Below, one piece after another: positions 1-7,612 of a DNA stretch of 13,203 nucleotides. Both the position numbers and the translations under genes were made by a program. The notes under the pieces are model-generated. The model saw only the letters and a list, made by a program, of their open reading frames with translations. It searched no databases and was not told where the DNA came from. The stretch covers positions 1-13,203 of the forward strand of contig DEPD01000067.1 in the NCBI GenBank assembly GCA_002358575.1. The letters are read 5' to 3'. The DNA comes from Lachnospiraceae bacterium UBA3401 (GTDB taxonomy: Bacteria; Bacillota; Clostridia; Lachnospirales; Lachnospiraceae). Each line of letters starts with the position of its first letter. The first letter of the stretch is position 1.

Positions 1-893
1 TTGAAGTAATCTTCAAGGCTTTCTTCTAAAGTTGCGGCTTGTAATACTTCCATGCCATTTTCTACAAAAGAAGTAACAATTTTTCCTATTGGTAAATCAA
101 GGTTATGCACCTGTATATTGTGGTCATCCTGTATGGTAAACTGGCTTTCATGGAAGATACGCTCTAAAATTCTTGCCGCCTGTGCCGTATCAGAAACAAC
201 AAACCGGATATGTTTGCTGCTCTTTGCTTCCAGTTCTGCAAGACTTTCTTCTTCCAGCAATGCGCCGTGGTCAATAATGCCTATATCATCAGCCAATAAT
301 GCAATTTCAGAAAGGATATGGCTGGAAATCAAAATTGTTTTTCCACGCTCATTGCAGAGGTCACGGATAAAGGAACGGACTTCTGCAATTCCAATTGGGT
401 CAAGACCGTTAATCGGTTCGTCCAAAATCAAAAGTTCCGGGTCATGCATAATGGCAAGGGCAATCGCCAGCCGCTGTTTCATGCCAAGTGAATATTGGGA
501 AAACAGCTTCTTATCTTTGTAAGGCAGACCAACCAGATCAAGTGCGTTTTTAATTGCGTTGCGGTTCGGCACGCCCCGCAGGGTAGCAAAAATGCGCAGG
601 TTTTCGGTGGCGGTCAGATTAGGATAAAAGCCGGGGGATTCAATCAGACTGCCGATACGGGGCAGCAGCTTCTTTTCATTTGCTGCCAAAGGCTTTCCCC
701 AAATAGTCACTTCCCCCGAAGTAGGCGACGTCAGCCCAAGCAGCATTTTCATTGTTGTTGTCTTTCCAGCCCCGTTTCTGCCGAGCAGGCCATAGATACG
801 CCCTTTCTGAACATGGATATTCAGATTGGCAACACTTTTCTGCATTCCATATTGTTTTGTCAGATTTTTTGTTTCAATTACATATTTGCTCAT
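1..893 (-). CDS. ABC transporter ATP-binding protein, BcrA/lantibiotic-protection type (3' end outside window)
   Basis: Translation from the ATG at 893 is open to the window edge for 297 codons. Visible ABC ATPase motifs: Walker A GRNGAGKTT (about residues 38-46), Q-loop region IESPGFYP (84-91), the signature variant YSLGMKQR (134-141) in place of LSGGQ, Walker B LLILDEP (154-160), and the H-loop histidine in SSHILSE (191-197). The SLGMKQR signature is typical of the BcrA/CprA/SpaF-like group, which powers export of bacitracin or lantibiotics with separate membrane subunits; those would lie left of the window. Family proteins are about 300 residues, so only a few C-terminal residues are missing. 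A GGAGG ribosome site lies at 903-907. The gene has its own promoter, separated from the kinase gene by a terminator. The substrate cannot be read from the sequence. Confidence 0.93.
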   Translation of the reverse strand, partial: MSKYVIETKNLTKQYGMQKSVANLNIHVQKGRIYGLLGRNGAGKTTTMKMLLGLTSPTSGEVTIWGKPLAANEKKLLPRIGSLIESPGFYPNLTATENLRIFATLRGVPNRNAIKNALDLVGLPYKDKKLFSQYSLGMKQRLAIALAIMHDPELLILDEPINGLDPIGIAEVRSFIRDLCNERGKTILISSHILSEIALLADDIGIIDHGALLEEESLAELEAKSSKHIRFVVSDTAQAARILERIFHESQFTIQDDHNIQVHNLDLPIGKIVTSFVENGMEVLQAATLEESLEDYF

Positions 894-937
894 TACGAAA
901 CCTCCCTTTTATGAAATAAAAGTTTTTCATGTCTACT

Positions 938-966
938 ATTCTATCACACCAACCTTGCATTAACCT
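938..966 (-). promoter_or_regulatory. Promoter of the ABC ATPase gene
   Basis: On the minus strand a -10 hexamer TAGAAT (938-943) stands 17 bp from AGGTTA (961-966) in the -35 position. The -35 is far from consensus and lies inside the direct-repeat block, as expected of a promoter that needs an activator. Predicted from spacing and sequence only. Confidence 0.55.
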
Positions 967-992
967 TGCACGAACCTTGCATTAACCTTGCA
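951..992 (-). promoter_or_regulatory. Four tandem 9-bp response-regulator-like binding repeats
   Basis: The 9-mer AACCTTGCA (TGCAAGGTT on the transcribed strand) occurs four times without mismatch at 951, 962, 973 and 984, each start exactly 11 bp after the last, about one helical turn. The block overlaps the predicted -35 of the ABC gene. OmpR/PhoB-family regulators bind direct repeats at this pitch, and a gene of that family lies at 2000-2599. Regulator identity is inferred. Confidence 0.7.
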
Positions 993-1016
993 ATTTGGAG
1001 AGTAGCTTTTACAAAC

Positions 1017-1049
1017 AATAAAATCCCCGCAGGACGCGGAGATTTTATT
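1017..1049 (-). terminator. Rho-independent terminator after the sensor kinase gene
   Basis: Arms 1017-1030 and 1036-1049 are complementary over 14 positions with one exception, around a 5-nt loop. In minus-strand RNA the exception is a U-G wobble; in plus-strand RNA it is a C-A mismatch, so the minus orientation is favoured. It sits 24 bp after the kinase stop and separates kinase from ABC transcription. Confidence 0.8.
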
Positions 1050-1072
1050 GCACTGTAAAAAACTGCTTTGGT

Positions 1073-1996
1073 TTATTCTGCCAGTGGGAAAAGCAGAACA
1101 AAAACAGTTCCTTCTCCCAGTGTGCTTTCTGCTGTTATTATTCCGTTCAGTTTGGCTACAAGCTGATGTACGATAGACAGACCAAGACCACTGCCTTTTT
1201 CAGACCGCCCTTTATCGCATTTATAAAACCGTTCAAAAATATGCTTCAAATCCTCCTTATCAATCCCTACACCATTATCAGACAAAAGGATTTTTATATT
1301 CCCCTCCAGCTCTGATAAGGCTATTTCTACTTTATCTGCATGGCTATGAGAAATTACATTTTGTATCAGATTGTTTAATATCCGCATATATCCATTAGTG
1401 TCAATCTGTACCCTAAACGGCTGCTCCGGAATGTCAACTACAAAATCTATCTGTGCATCTTCAAATATTGGTATCCAGTCAATCAGTATGTTTCGTGTCA
1501 GTTCCGTCAAATCAATCGTAGATATATTCATTGAAAATTCATTTGAACCCAACTTGAACCAATCAAAAAGCACATCTATATATTCTTTTAAATCGTGGGC
1601 TTTCCGGCGGGCAGTTTCTATATAGTCATCACGTTCTTTTCCTTCAACAATCCCTTTATGTGCAGCATCCAAATATCCGATCAATGTAGTGAGCGGCGTC
1701 CTTACATCATGGGAAAGGCTCGTCATAAGCTGCCTGTTTGTTTCTTCCGTCCTGCGGCAGACAGAAATCCTGTTTTCGTAAGACAGGACAATATCGTTAA
1801 TCTCATAAGCAAGAGGAGATACAAGCTCGTGTGTTTCTGATAAAATACGCCTGTTTCCATTCCCGTTTTTGATATCTTCCAAAGCATCCGATATTTCCAA
1901 TATCTGCTTTTTTACACGTCGGACGATAAAAACAGCCCCACAGAGAGAAACAAACGCAACGCCCAGCGCAATCATTGTAACTGCTTCTGTATACAA
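1073..1996 (-). CDS. Sensor histidine kinase with one N-terminal membrane segment
   Basis: This is a 307-residue HisKA/HATPase_c kinase. One hydrophobic segment spans about residues 7-25, followed by a charged HAMP-like linker. The H-box is SLSHDVRTPLTTL with phosphoacceptor His96. The ATP-binding domain shows an N-box (NLIQNVISHS), G1 (DNGVGID), F-box (FERFYK) and G2 (GSGLGL). With almost no extracellular part it resembles the small kinases paired with antimicrobial-peptide transporters, which sense through or with the membrane; that role is inferred from its ABC neighbour. The start is TTG at 1996: a GGAGG site stands 8 bp upstream, whereas the first ATG (codon 8) is too far from it. It begins 3 bp after the response regulator stop, so the two form one operon. 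All catalytic boxes are present, so the kinase looks functional. Confidence 0.92.
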   Translation of the reverse strand: MYTEAVTMIALGVAFVSLCGAVFIVRRVKKQILEISDALEDIKNGNGNRRILSETHELVSPLAYEINDIVLSYENRISVCRRTEETNRQLMTSLSHDVRTPLTTLIGYLDAAHKGIVEGKERDDYIETARRKAHDLKEYIDVLFDWFKLGSNEFSMNISTIDLTELTRNILIDWIPIFEDAQIDFVVDIPEQPFRVQIDTNGYMRILNNLIQNVISHSHADKVEIALSELEGNIKILLSDNGVGIDKEDLKHIFERFYKCDKGRSEKGSGLGLSIVHQLVAKLNGIITAESTLGEGTVFVLLFPLAE

Positions 1997-1999
1997 TAC

Positions 2000-2599
2000 T
2001 CACACCTCCCTGTTGAAACGATAGCCAATCCCCTTCACTGTCTGTATATACCGTGGATTACATGGATTTTCTTCTATCTTTTTCCGCAGTCGGCTGATAA
2101 CCGCCATAATATTGCTGTCATCATAAACATAATCTTCTCCCCACACATTTTCATAAATTTGCTGTTTTGTCAGTATCTTTCCCTGATTTTTGGCAAGAAA
2201 CAAGAGTAAATCAAATTCTTTCGGTGGCAGTTCATAATCACCATTTACCGCATGAATAGAACGATTGTTATAATCAATACTCAGTCCGTCAAAATCAAAT
2301 GTCTGTAACTGCCCGTCTTTTGAGTTAAAACGGGTATAACGTCTGATTAATGACAGGATACGGGCAATCAACTCGTCCATGTCAAAAGGTTTTGTCAGAT
2401 AGTCATCAGCCCCCGCTCGTAAACCACGCACTTTTGAAACACTGTCATTTTTTGATGTAAACATAAGAATAGGCAGACTGCTTTCTTTTCTGATCTGTTC
2501 TAAAGTTTCAAATCCGTCAAATCCGGGCATCATTACATCCAATATGGCAAGCTGGTATTCTTTCTCCCTAAGTTGCAGCAAACCGGATTTTCCGGAATT
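2000..2599 (-). pseudogene. OmpR-family response regulator lacking its N-terminus
   Basis: The reading frame is open from 2599 after a TAA at 2600-2602 and encodes about 199 residues; intact family members have about 225-235. What remains starts in the middle of the receiver domain (NSGKSGLLQLREKEY), then has the phosphoacceptor in AILDVMMPGFDG, the conserved MFTSK and KPFDMDEL motifs, and a complete winged-helix DNA-binding domain ending GIGYRFNREV. Roughly the first 30-35 residues, with the paired acidic residues that hold Mg2+, are absent and were not found in any upstream minus-strand frame. The first possible start, TTG at 2581, is a conserved interior leucine with no ribosome site. The DNA-binding domain could be made only from an internal start. 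The N-terminal loss lies at the border with the conjugative-element DNA to the right. Confidence 0.8.
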
Positions 2600-2699
2600 T
2601 TAGATTACCACACATTTTTCCATTTTCTTTTTTATGTAATTTTCCGATAGTTCATGTAATTATTTCTCATTCTTTTTTTCAACAAACCTAAATTCACAT

Positions 2700-2746
2700 T
2701 AAAAAAAGGCAGGGCACTACTATTGTTATGTCCTGCCTATCTTTTT
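2700..2746. terminator. Probable bidirectional terminator at the end of the polyvalent gene
   Basis: Arms 2706-2715 and 2728-2737 pair over 10 positions with one exception. The minus strand continues directly into seven T residues; the plus strand reaches a T-run after three bases. It lies about 60 bp after the true 3' end of the polyvalent gene (2804). Region 2600-2700 next to it is A/T-rich with no gene seen. Confidence 0.7.
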
Positions 2747-2803
2747 TCAGTTTTCCCCTGCTATTAAATTATTTTGTTCCATTATAAACATTATATTTAT
2801 ACT

Positions 2804-4275
2804 CTACATCTCCCTCTGCTGATTTTTGATAAGTTCGTCGTGCCTCTGTCCTGCCACCTGCGCCTTTTTCTCCGCAAGACGGGCTTTTAAGGACATTTTC
2901 TCAGCGGGTTTGTCCTGTGCCTTTTTGTTCTCCTCTTTCTGAACTTTCTCCCGGCACCGTTATTTAGGACATTATCCACCATATTGAAGTTCTGTTCCTC
3001 CATTTCTTCAATCTTCGCAAGGGGCTTGTATTCTGCCAGTTTTGCGAGCAGTTCATTCGCCTGCGGTATTTCTTTCGGTGCAGTTTCTGTAGAAATAACC
3101 TCATTCAGCCATTCCGTCAAATGTTCCACATCTCCCTGCCCGATCATTTCTGAAATTTCCAATACATTTTCAGTCATGATCTGATTATTGTCATGATAGA
3201 CATTCGTATCATAATTATAAATAAAACGATCTATCTCAACCGCAAGCTGTTCTACTGGTGTCAAATCCGGCATATGTTTATCCCATATTTTAGCCTCCAA
3301 ATCCTCACTTATATCGCCCTCTATCTTCATATCGGGCAGCTTTGCCATCAGTTCCGCAATGACTTCCATCGCCTGCGGATTCCCTTTTATTTCGGGGATA
3401 TAATCCAAAACATCAAGTTCGAACCTGTTTCCGGTTAAAATATCTGTTACGACATCATCATATGTTTCTGTCCCCGGCGTATGGATATTAATGCCGATTA
3501 CTGGAATACCGTTCAAACGCTCCGGTGGTATCTGTTTCCATATCGCAATGGCTTCATCTACCGTCACAATCTTCTCATGGAACTCTCCAAAATTATGAAA
3601 CTCGCCACACTCCGCCACGGTCAGCGTCACTTCCGTTTCCGGCTTTGTATTCTGCGGAAACAGTGTTTCCGTCAATCCTTTCGTGTCAAAATGCTCCCCG
3701 TCCGACAGGATAATCTCGTCCTTATCTGCGTCAAATTCCACGGAGAATGACAGCTTATCCCCCTGCTGAATATACGCAAAATCCGCTTCTGAAATTGGCT
3801 TTCCATACTGCCCCATCTCCACAAAAGGTTTACTACATTCCGCATAGGCTTTACAGATTGCATCCGCATCAAGACCGCTGGTATTTACATAAAAGCGCTG
3901 TTCATAGTACATTTTCAGACAGAAAATGCTTTTCGGTTTCTTCTCCCTGAGGCGTGTCTGCGCACTCTCGGGGTTATTACTTAAACACGCCTCATGTTCA
4001 CGCACGCCTGCAAGGTATTCCTCCACCTGTGGGAGATAACTTTCCAAAGTTCCTGTCTTCTGCGATGTAATCGGATTGATGTCAACCTTAACATCTCCTA
4101 TATACATTCCGTCATCGTTATTAAAAGCGTTAAACAAATCGTCCTCCCGCTCATTCATGGAAAGCTCCACTACCACATCAAGGTCTGAGCCGTTCCTTTC
4201 AAGTCTCCTGCATCTGCTCCCTGATACGGCAACATCTACAACTGCCGCAGCAATGGCATAATCATCAATCTTTGT
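2804..4275 (-). pseudogene. C-terminal segment: nucleotidyltransferase-like, LPD25-like and DUF4316 domains
   Basis: The frame resumes immediately after the TAG with KIDDYAIAAAVVDVAVSGSR, then ERNGSDLDVVVEL. The GS...DLD pattern is that of nucleotidyltransferase folds, so the third stop falls just before this domain. GMYIGDVKVDINPITSQKTG follows, then a block beginning RFYVNTSGLDADAICKAYAE, an LPD25-like block (AECGEFHNFGEFHEKI to LNGIPVIGINIHTPGTETYD) and a DUF4316 C-terminus (MPDLTPVEQLAVEIDRFIYN to EEQNFNMVDNVLNNGAG). A one-base deletion around 2950-2955 then throws the frame into a 20-residue basic tail ending at 2887. The correct frame carries on to 2804. The longest open part begins at a GTG (4176) in the middle of the nucleotidyltransferase motif, so it is not a real start. 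Confidence 0.75.
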
Positions 4276-5358
4276 CTACACATGGCATTTCACGGTATCC
4301 TCAATCTCCGACGGGTTCATTTCGCATATTTCATGAAAAAGCTCATTCGTCTTTTTCTTAAAATTTTCCACGATATTCCCCTGCAAAATTTCCGACACGA
4401 TACAGCTCGCTTCCTCAACTTTTTCCATTAATCCGTCATAATCAATCGGTATTAATTCATCATTATCGCCAATACTGCCACCTGCGCCGTTGTCAAATGG
4501 ATTTTCTTTCAAATCTTCGATAATATTATTAAGCGCATCACGGATACTCACATCAAATCCAACTTCGTTGGATTTATTGTCATATATGCCGCCGTCGATT
4601 TCCTTATAGTCCATGCCCATAATGGAATAATCATAGCCGCCCTCTGTTTCCTGTATACTGATATAGCGGTCTGCAATCTGAAACGCAAGCTCTGTTTCCT
4701 CCACTTTCTCTGGTTCTGACTGCTCCTGCTTTTGGTCACTGTGTCCGAAAGTGTCGCCGCTGTCCTCTAAGAACTTTTTCATATCTGCAAGAACCTGTTC
4801 CGTTTCATCTCCGAAGTCAATGATTTCGTCGCCGTCGTCAATATCCTCAATTTCCTGCCTCAAATCATTCTGTATTATGGAATGATTTTCATTCTGCCCT
4901 AAAGTATCTACTGTTTTATTCTGTGGCATTTCTGCTCCTGCCTTCCAATCTTTCTGCGTCGCGGAAAGATTGGCATCGTGTCCTAAAGTATCCATTTCAG
5001 GTTCTATTTCTGCCTTTTGGTCAGTATGTCCTAAAGATCCTGTTTCAATTTCCATTCCTGCCCTTTGGTCACTCTGTCCTAAGGTATCTGTTTTCATCTC
5101 TTGCAATTCTTTCTGAATGAAAATATCTGCTTCTTTTTCACGTGCTAAAACATCCCTGCGGAATACATTAATAAAACCGTCCAAGACGGCCGGGTGACTG
5201 CTTACAATTAACTCACTGTTCCTGTCCCTGCCATGCACCATATCTTCGGGAATATAAAACTCCGCCGTTTATGCCTTGTTATCCCTTGAAAAGCGCCCGT
5301 CCCACGGTAACCGTTGTAATGTGTTTGCAAGGACAAATACGAGGCGTTCCGAACCGTA
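4276..5358 (-). pseudogene. Middle segment: end of DUF3849, repeat linker, LPD16-like domain
   Basis: Directly after the first stop the frame continues YGSERLVFVLANTLQ and PWDGRFSRDNKA, meets a second TAA (5269-5271) where relatives usually have tryptophan, and completes the DUF3849 domain with SSHPAVLDGFINVFRRD. An acidic linker carries at least five DTLG(Q/H)-type repeats (about 4725-5105). Near its end is YDYSIMGMDYKEIDGGIYDN, resembling the LPD16 domain; this name is less certain. The longest open part starts at ATG 5241, inside the domain, without a ribosome site, so it is an accident of the stops and not a gene start. TAG at 4276-4278 ends the segment, probably from CAG because glutamine would fit. 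Confidence 0.75.
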
Positions 5359-5725
5359 TTACTCTACTACGGGTTTAACAGCTTCTTTATTAAGATGCTT
5401 ACCGTCATAATTCTGCCGGATTGCGTCCACAACTGCCTGACTGCATTCTTTATCAAGTTTCCGAGATGCCCGGTATTCGTCCAGTTCACCATGATCGTCT
5501 GCATAACTGAATGTATGGCGGTAAACGGCTGGATAGTCTGCTTTCTCTGTGCCTGTACTCAAATCTTTCTGCAATACAGAAGTGTCAATCTCTGTTTCCA
5601 TTTCCGATTTTAAATCACTCTGCAATACAGAATGATTTTCACTCTGTCCTAAAGTGTCAGCGTTTTCTCCCTGTGACACTTCCAACTCCAGCTTTTGGTC
5701 ACGCTGTCCTAAAGCGTCCTGTTCT
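4725..5725 (-). repeat. Mosaic in-frame repeats in the polyvalent gene, some with a palindromic core
   Basis: About eight copies lie in two clusters, 4725-5110 and 5535-5725, on either side of the DUF3849 domain. The short form encodes (D)TLG(Q/H)xDQK plus an acidic tail, for example near 4731, 5026, 5061 and 5693. The long form encodes DTLGQSENHSVLQSDLK (5612-5658) or DTLGQNENHSIIQNDLR (4862-4908), with a diverged copy at 4946-4993. Long forms hold inverted repeats: 5613-5622 with 5628-5637 (one non-pair), 4863-4870 with 4880-4887 (perfect), 4945-4954 with 4964-4973 (perfect). A copy lacking the head lies near 5560-5590. Confidence 0.7.
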
Positions 5726-7404
5726 TTTCCATTTTCCAACTCATGCATAAAATCGGGTAATGCGGTAAATCCAAAAGAATCCACAAAGTGTGCGCTGTTT
5801 TTCCCGTTTTCATGTAGCACGACAATATCACTAACGGAAAGGGAATGCCCTTTAAAATCTTCCGGGTGCGCTGTATTAAATTTCAAAAAAATATCTTCAA
5901 GTTTTTCATTCTGCGTATCTCCCTGAATGTCCGAAAGTTCCCCTGTATAAACCAATTCATGGTTTTTCAGTGCAATCGCACCAAAGTTGTCTTTTGTAAT
6001 CCCCCTTTTCACCAGTGACTCCGTACCCTCAAAGCGGAACTGATCCAGCTCCAGATTATCCTTTAGCTGGTAGATGCCATATCTGTCGGAACTGCCATAC
6101 AAAAGCTGCGCCTCTTTATTGGCGCTTCCCTCCGCAAGTTCCGTCTGCATGGAGCAGTACTCTCTTTCATTCTGCCAATCCAGCCATGCTGGATTTTCGC
6201 CTTTTTCAATTCCGAAAATACCATCATGCCCTGCAATCTGTTCCCTGTCCTCTGCGGCTATTTCTGAACCGTCCCCATAGAGCAGGTACACGGGCAGGTC
6301 ACTGTCAAACAGTTCCAATGCGCTCTCCTTTGTGAGTGGATACATATCGTTTGCAAAATAACCATACTCGTGCATTTCAGACAGACCAATCATGCTGTCA
6401 GGCAGCGCGTCAATCTCCGCCTGTGCATCTATGACGGTCAGCGACTCATTGACAGGTTCGTTTTCAATCCGGTATGCCAGTGTTTCCGTCAGTTCTTTTG
6501 TTTTTTTGTAATTATCCAGTTTGTATCCGTAATTTACGATCAGATTTCTTTCATCAGGCGTGAATACCGTCCTTCCATGCTCCAAACGGTGTACAATGGA
6601 CGCCGCATATTCCATGCCAGACAAATCTTTTTCAAGGAAAGCAGCCCCCTCCTTTAAATCCACCGCAATATCAAAAAATTCCGGCAAACCTTTATTCCTG
6701 CCGTCGCTTACAATAATGGGAACATATTCCGCACCGTTTTCCTCAAGAAAATCCTGTATGTTTCCGTCCCAACTGTTTTCGTCCAGCGCCGCCAGTTGAT
6801 AGGCAAGGACAAGAACCTGTTCCTGTGTCATATTGGTAATCCTGTCAATCTCATATTCTGCACTATCCTGATACATGATTTTCAGAACCACATCGCTGTC
6901 TTTGATTAGCTCATTAGCTTTTTTGTCCATTTCCTGATCGTATTTCACATCGGTTATCGCATGGGTATCCGTATTATAAATGTAATCAACATGAAATTCT
7001 GCCACTTCCGCCGACTGTTCATCTCCCAAATGAACGGTTTCCGCACCTTTCCCTGCAAGATAAATTTCCACGTTCTCCCTGTCCGCATCGGTCATTGCAA
7101 ACAGACTGTCCATTAACGCCGTCCCCTCCATGCCCTTTACACCCACAATATTAAAACGGGAACGCTCGGTGTTGCTAAGGGCAAGGATAAACTCCTGAAC
7201 CTGTTCAGCCTGTTTATCCAAAGGACGTGAAATTTCTTTTTCAAGTTCTAATTCTTGTAACTGCGCATCAATTCCCATAATAAGCTCCGATGCCGTCCTG
7301 CGGATTGTGTCAAGGGAAGATTTCAATCCCTCCAGCCTGTCCGCAATTTCCTCCATTGTCAGTTTTTCCACTTTATTTACTGCATTTCCATTTATATCCG
7401 CCAT
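5359..7404 (-). CDS. N-terminal segment: YodL-domain protein, 681 residues to the first premature stop
   Basis: The start is MADINGNAV at 7404, chosen for its GGAGG site, 11 codons inside the longest open frame. Residues about 10-60 form a predicted coiled coil (MEEIADRLEGLKSSLDTI). Residues 80-320 are acidic regions like those of Tn1549-type proteins. Residues about 354-400 hold the conserved YPLTKESALELF...PVYLLYGDG block. Residues 442-552 match the YodL domain (YGIYQLKD, FNTAHPEDFKGHSLSVSDIVV, HFVDSFGF). A low-complexity linker with DTLGQ-type repeats (about 563-620) follows, and then the first half of DUF3849 (YRHTFSYADDHGELDEYRASRKL). The frame stops at TAA where relatives have glutamine (VVE, stop, YGSER). 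No enzyme activity is assigned to YodL. The truncated product could still fold up to the YodL domain. Confidence 0.85.
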   Translation of the reverse strand: MADINGNAVNKVEKLTMEEIADRLEGLKSSLDTIRRTASELIMGIDAQLQELELEKEISRPLDKQAEQVQEFILALSNTERSRFNIVGVKGMEGTALMDSLFAMTDADRENVEIYLAGKGAETVHLGDEQSAEVAEFHVDYIYNTDTHAITDVKYDQEMDKKANELIKDSDVVLKIMYQDSAEYEIDRITNMTQEQVLVLAYQLAALDENSWDGNIQDFLEENGAEYVPIIVSDGRNKGLPEFFDIAVDLKEGAAFLEKDLSGMEYAASIVHRLEHGRTVFTPDERNLIVNYGYKLDNYKKTKELTETLAYRIENEPVNESLTVIDAQAEIDALPDSMIGLSEMHEYGYFANDMYPLTKESALELFDSDLPVYLLYGDGSEIAAEDREQIAGHDGIFGIEKGENPAWLDWQNEREYCSMQTELAEGSANKEAQLLYGSSDRYGIYQLKDNLELDQFRFEGTESLVKRGITKDNFGAIALKNHELVYTGELSDIQGDTQNEKLEDIFLKFNTAHPEDFKGHSLSVSDIVVLHENGKNSAHFVDSFGFTALPDFMHELENGKEQDALGQRDQKLELEVSQGENADTLGQSENHSVLQSDLKSEMETEIDTSVLQKDLSTGTEKADYPAVYRHTFSYADDHGELDEYRASRKLDKECSQAVVDAIRQNYDGKHLNKEAVKPVVE

Positions 7405-7420
7405 ATAATCTCCTCCATAA

Positions 7421-7459
7421 CAGCAGAAAACAGACAAGTTTCCCTGTCTGTTTCCGCTG
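7421..7459 (-). promoter_or_regulatory. Leader hairpin before the polyvalent gene
   Basis: Arms 7421-7436 and 7445-7459 pair over about 14 positions with one bulge and one mismatch, around an 8-nt loop. It ends 4 bp before the ribosome site of the gene at 7404 and lacks a T-run, so it is more likely a leader structure or processing site than a terminator. The role is unknown. Confidence 0.45.
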
Positions 7460-7483
7460 TTGCTATTCTGATTTTTCCTGTGC

Positions 7484-7612
7484 CTATAAACATACCTCTT
7501 TGTTTTTTGCCGCTGCCTTGTCCGGCTCCGGCGCTTTGCTCTGCTGTTCCACTTTCGCCTTCATCTGCGACAGCTTATCTTTTACCGATGAGCGCCCGCT
7601 CTCCCCCGCCAT
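7484..7612 (-). pseudogene. 3' remnant of an unidentified conjugative-element gene
   Basis: A minus-strand frame ending with TAG at 7484-7486 encodes a lysine/alanine-rich tail (SSVKDKLSQMKAKVEQQ, then KAPEPDKAAAKNKEV) like the tails of large Tn1549-type proteins. Codons to the right of about 7611 are antisense to the plus-strand relaxase-like frame and do not continue this protein, so the 5' part has been lost at a junction. The gene lay just upstream of the YodL gene in the same direction. Which large protein it came from (helicase/methylase or another) cannot be decided from about 42 residues. Confidence 0.5.

Larger units (their letters stand above)
2804..7404 (-). pseudogene. Giant polyvalent conjugative-element protein (YodL-DUF3849-LPD-NTase-like-DUF4316), four disruptions
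   Basis: One reading frame runs from the ATG at 7404 (GGAGG at 7411-7416) for about 1,500 codons, interrupted by TAA at 5359-5361, TAA at 5269-5271 and TAG at 4276-4278. The first two stops fall inside one recognisable domain and the protein resumes in the same frame after each, so these are not separate genes. Near 2950-2955 a one-base shift occurs; in the shifted frame the expected C-terminus (EKMSLKARLAEKK then RHDELIKNQQREM) continues to TAG at 2804-2806. Such LPD-rich proteins are carried by Tn1549-like elements and are thought to be delivered with, or to protect, the transferred DNA. Segment details are in the next three entries. No fragment downstream of a stop has a convincing ribosome site, so only the 681-residue N-terminal part is likely made. 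Confidence 0.85.

Noticed and set aside
52..914. Plus-strand reading frames of 139-156 residues
   Set aside because: They are antisense to a clear ABC ATPase with all motifs in place.
951..992. Short CRISPR-like array
   Set aside because: The units are 9 bp with 2-bp spacers, far too short; the promoter position fits a binding site.
2579..2581. TTG at 2581 as a true start of the response regulator
   Set aside because: It has no ribosome site, and the codons before it (NSGKSG) still match the receiver domain, so it is an interior leucine.
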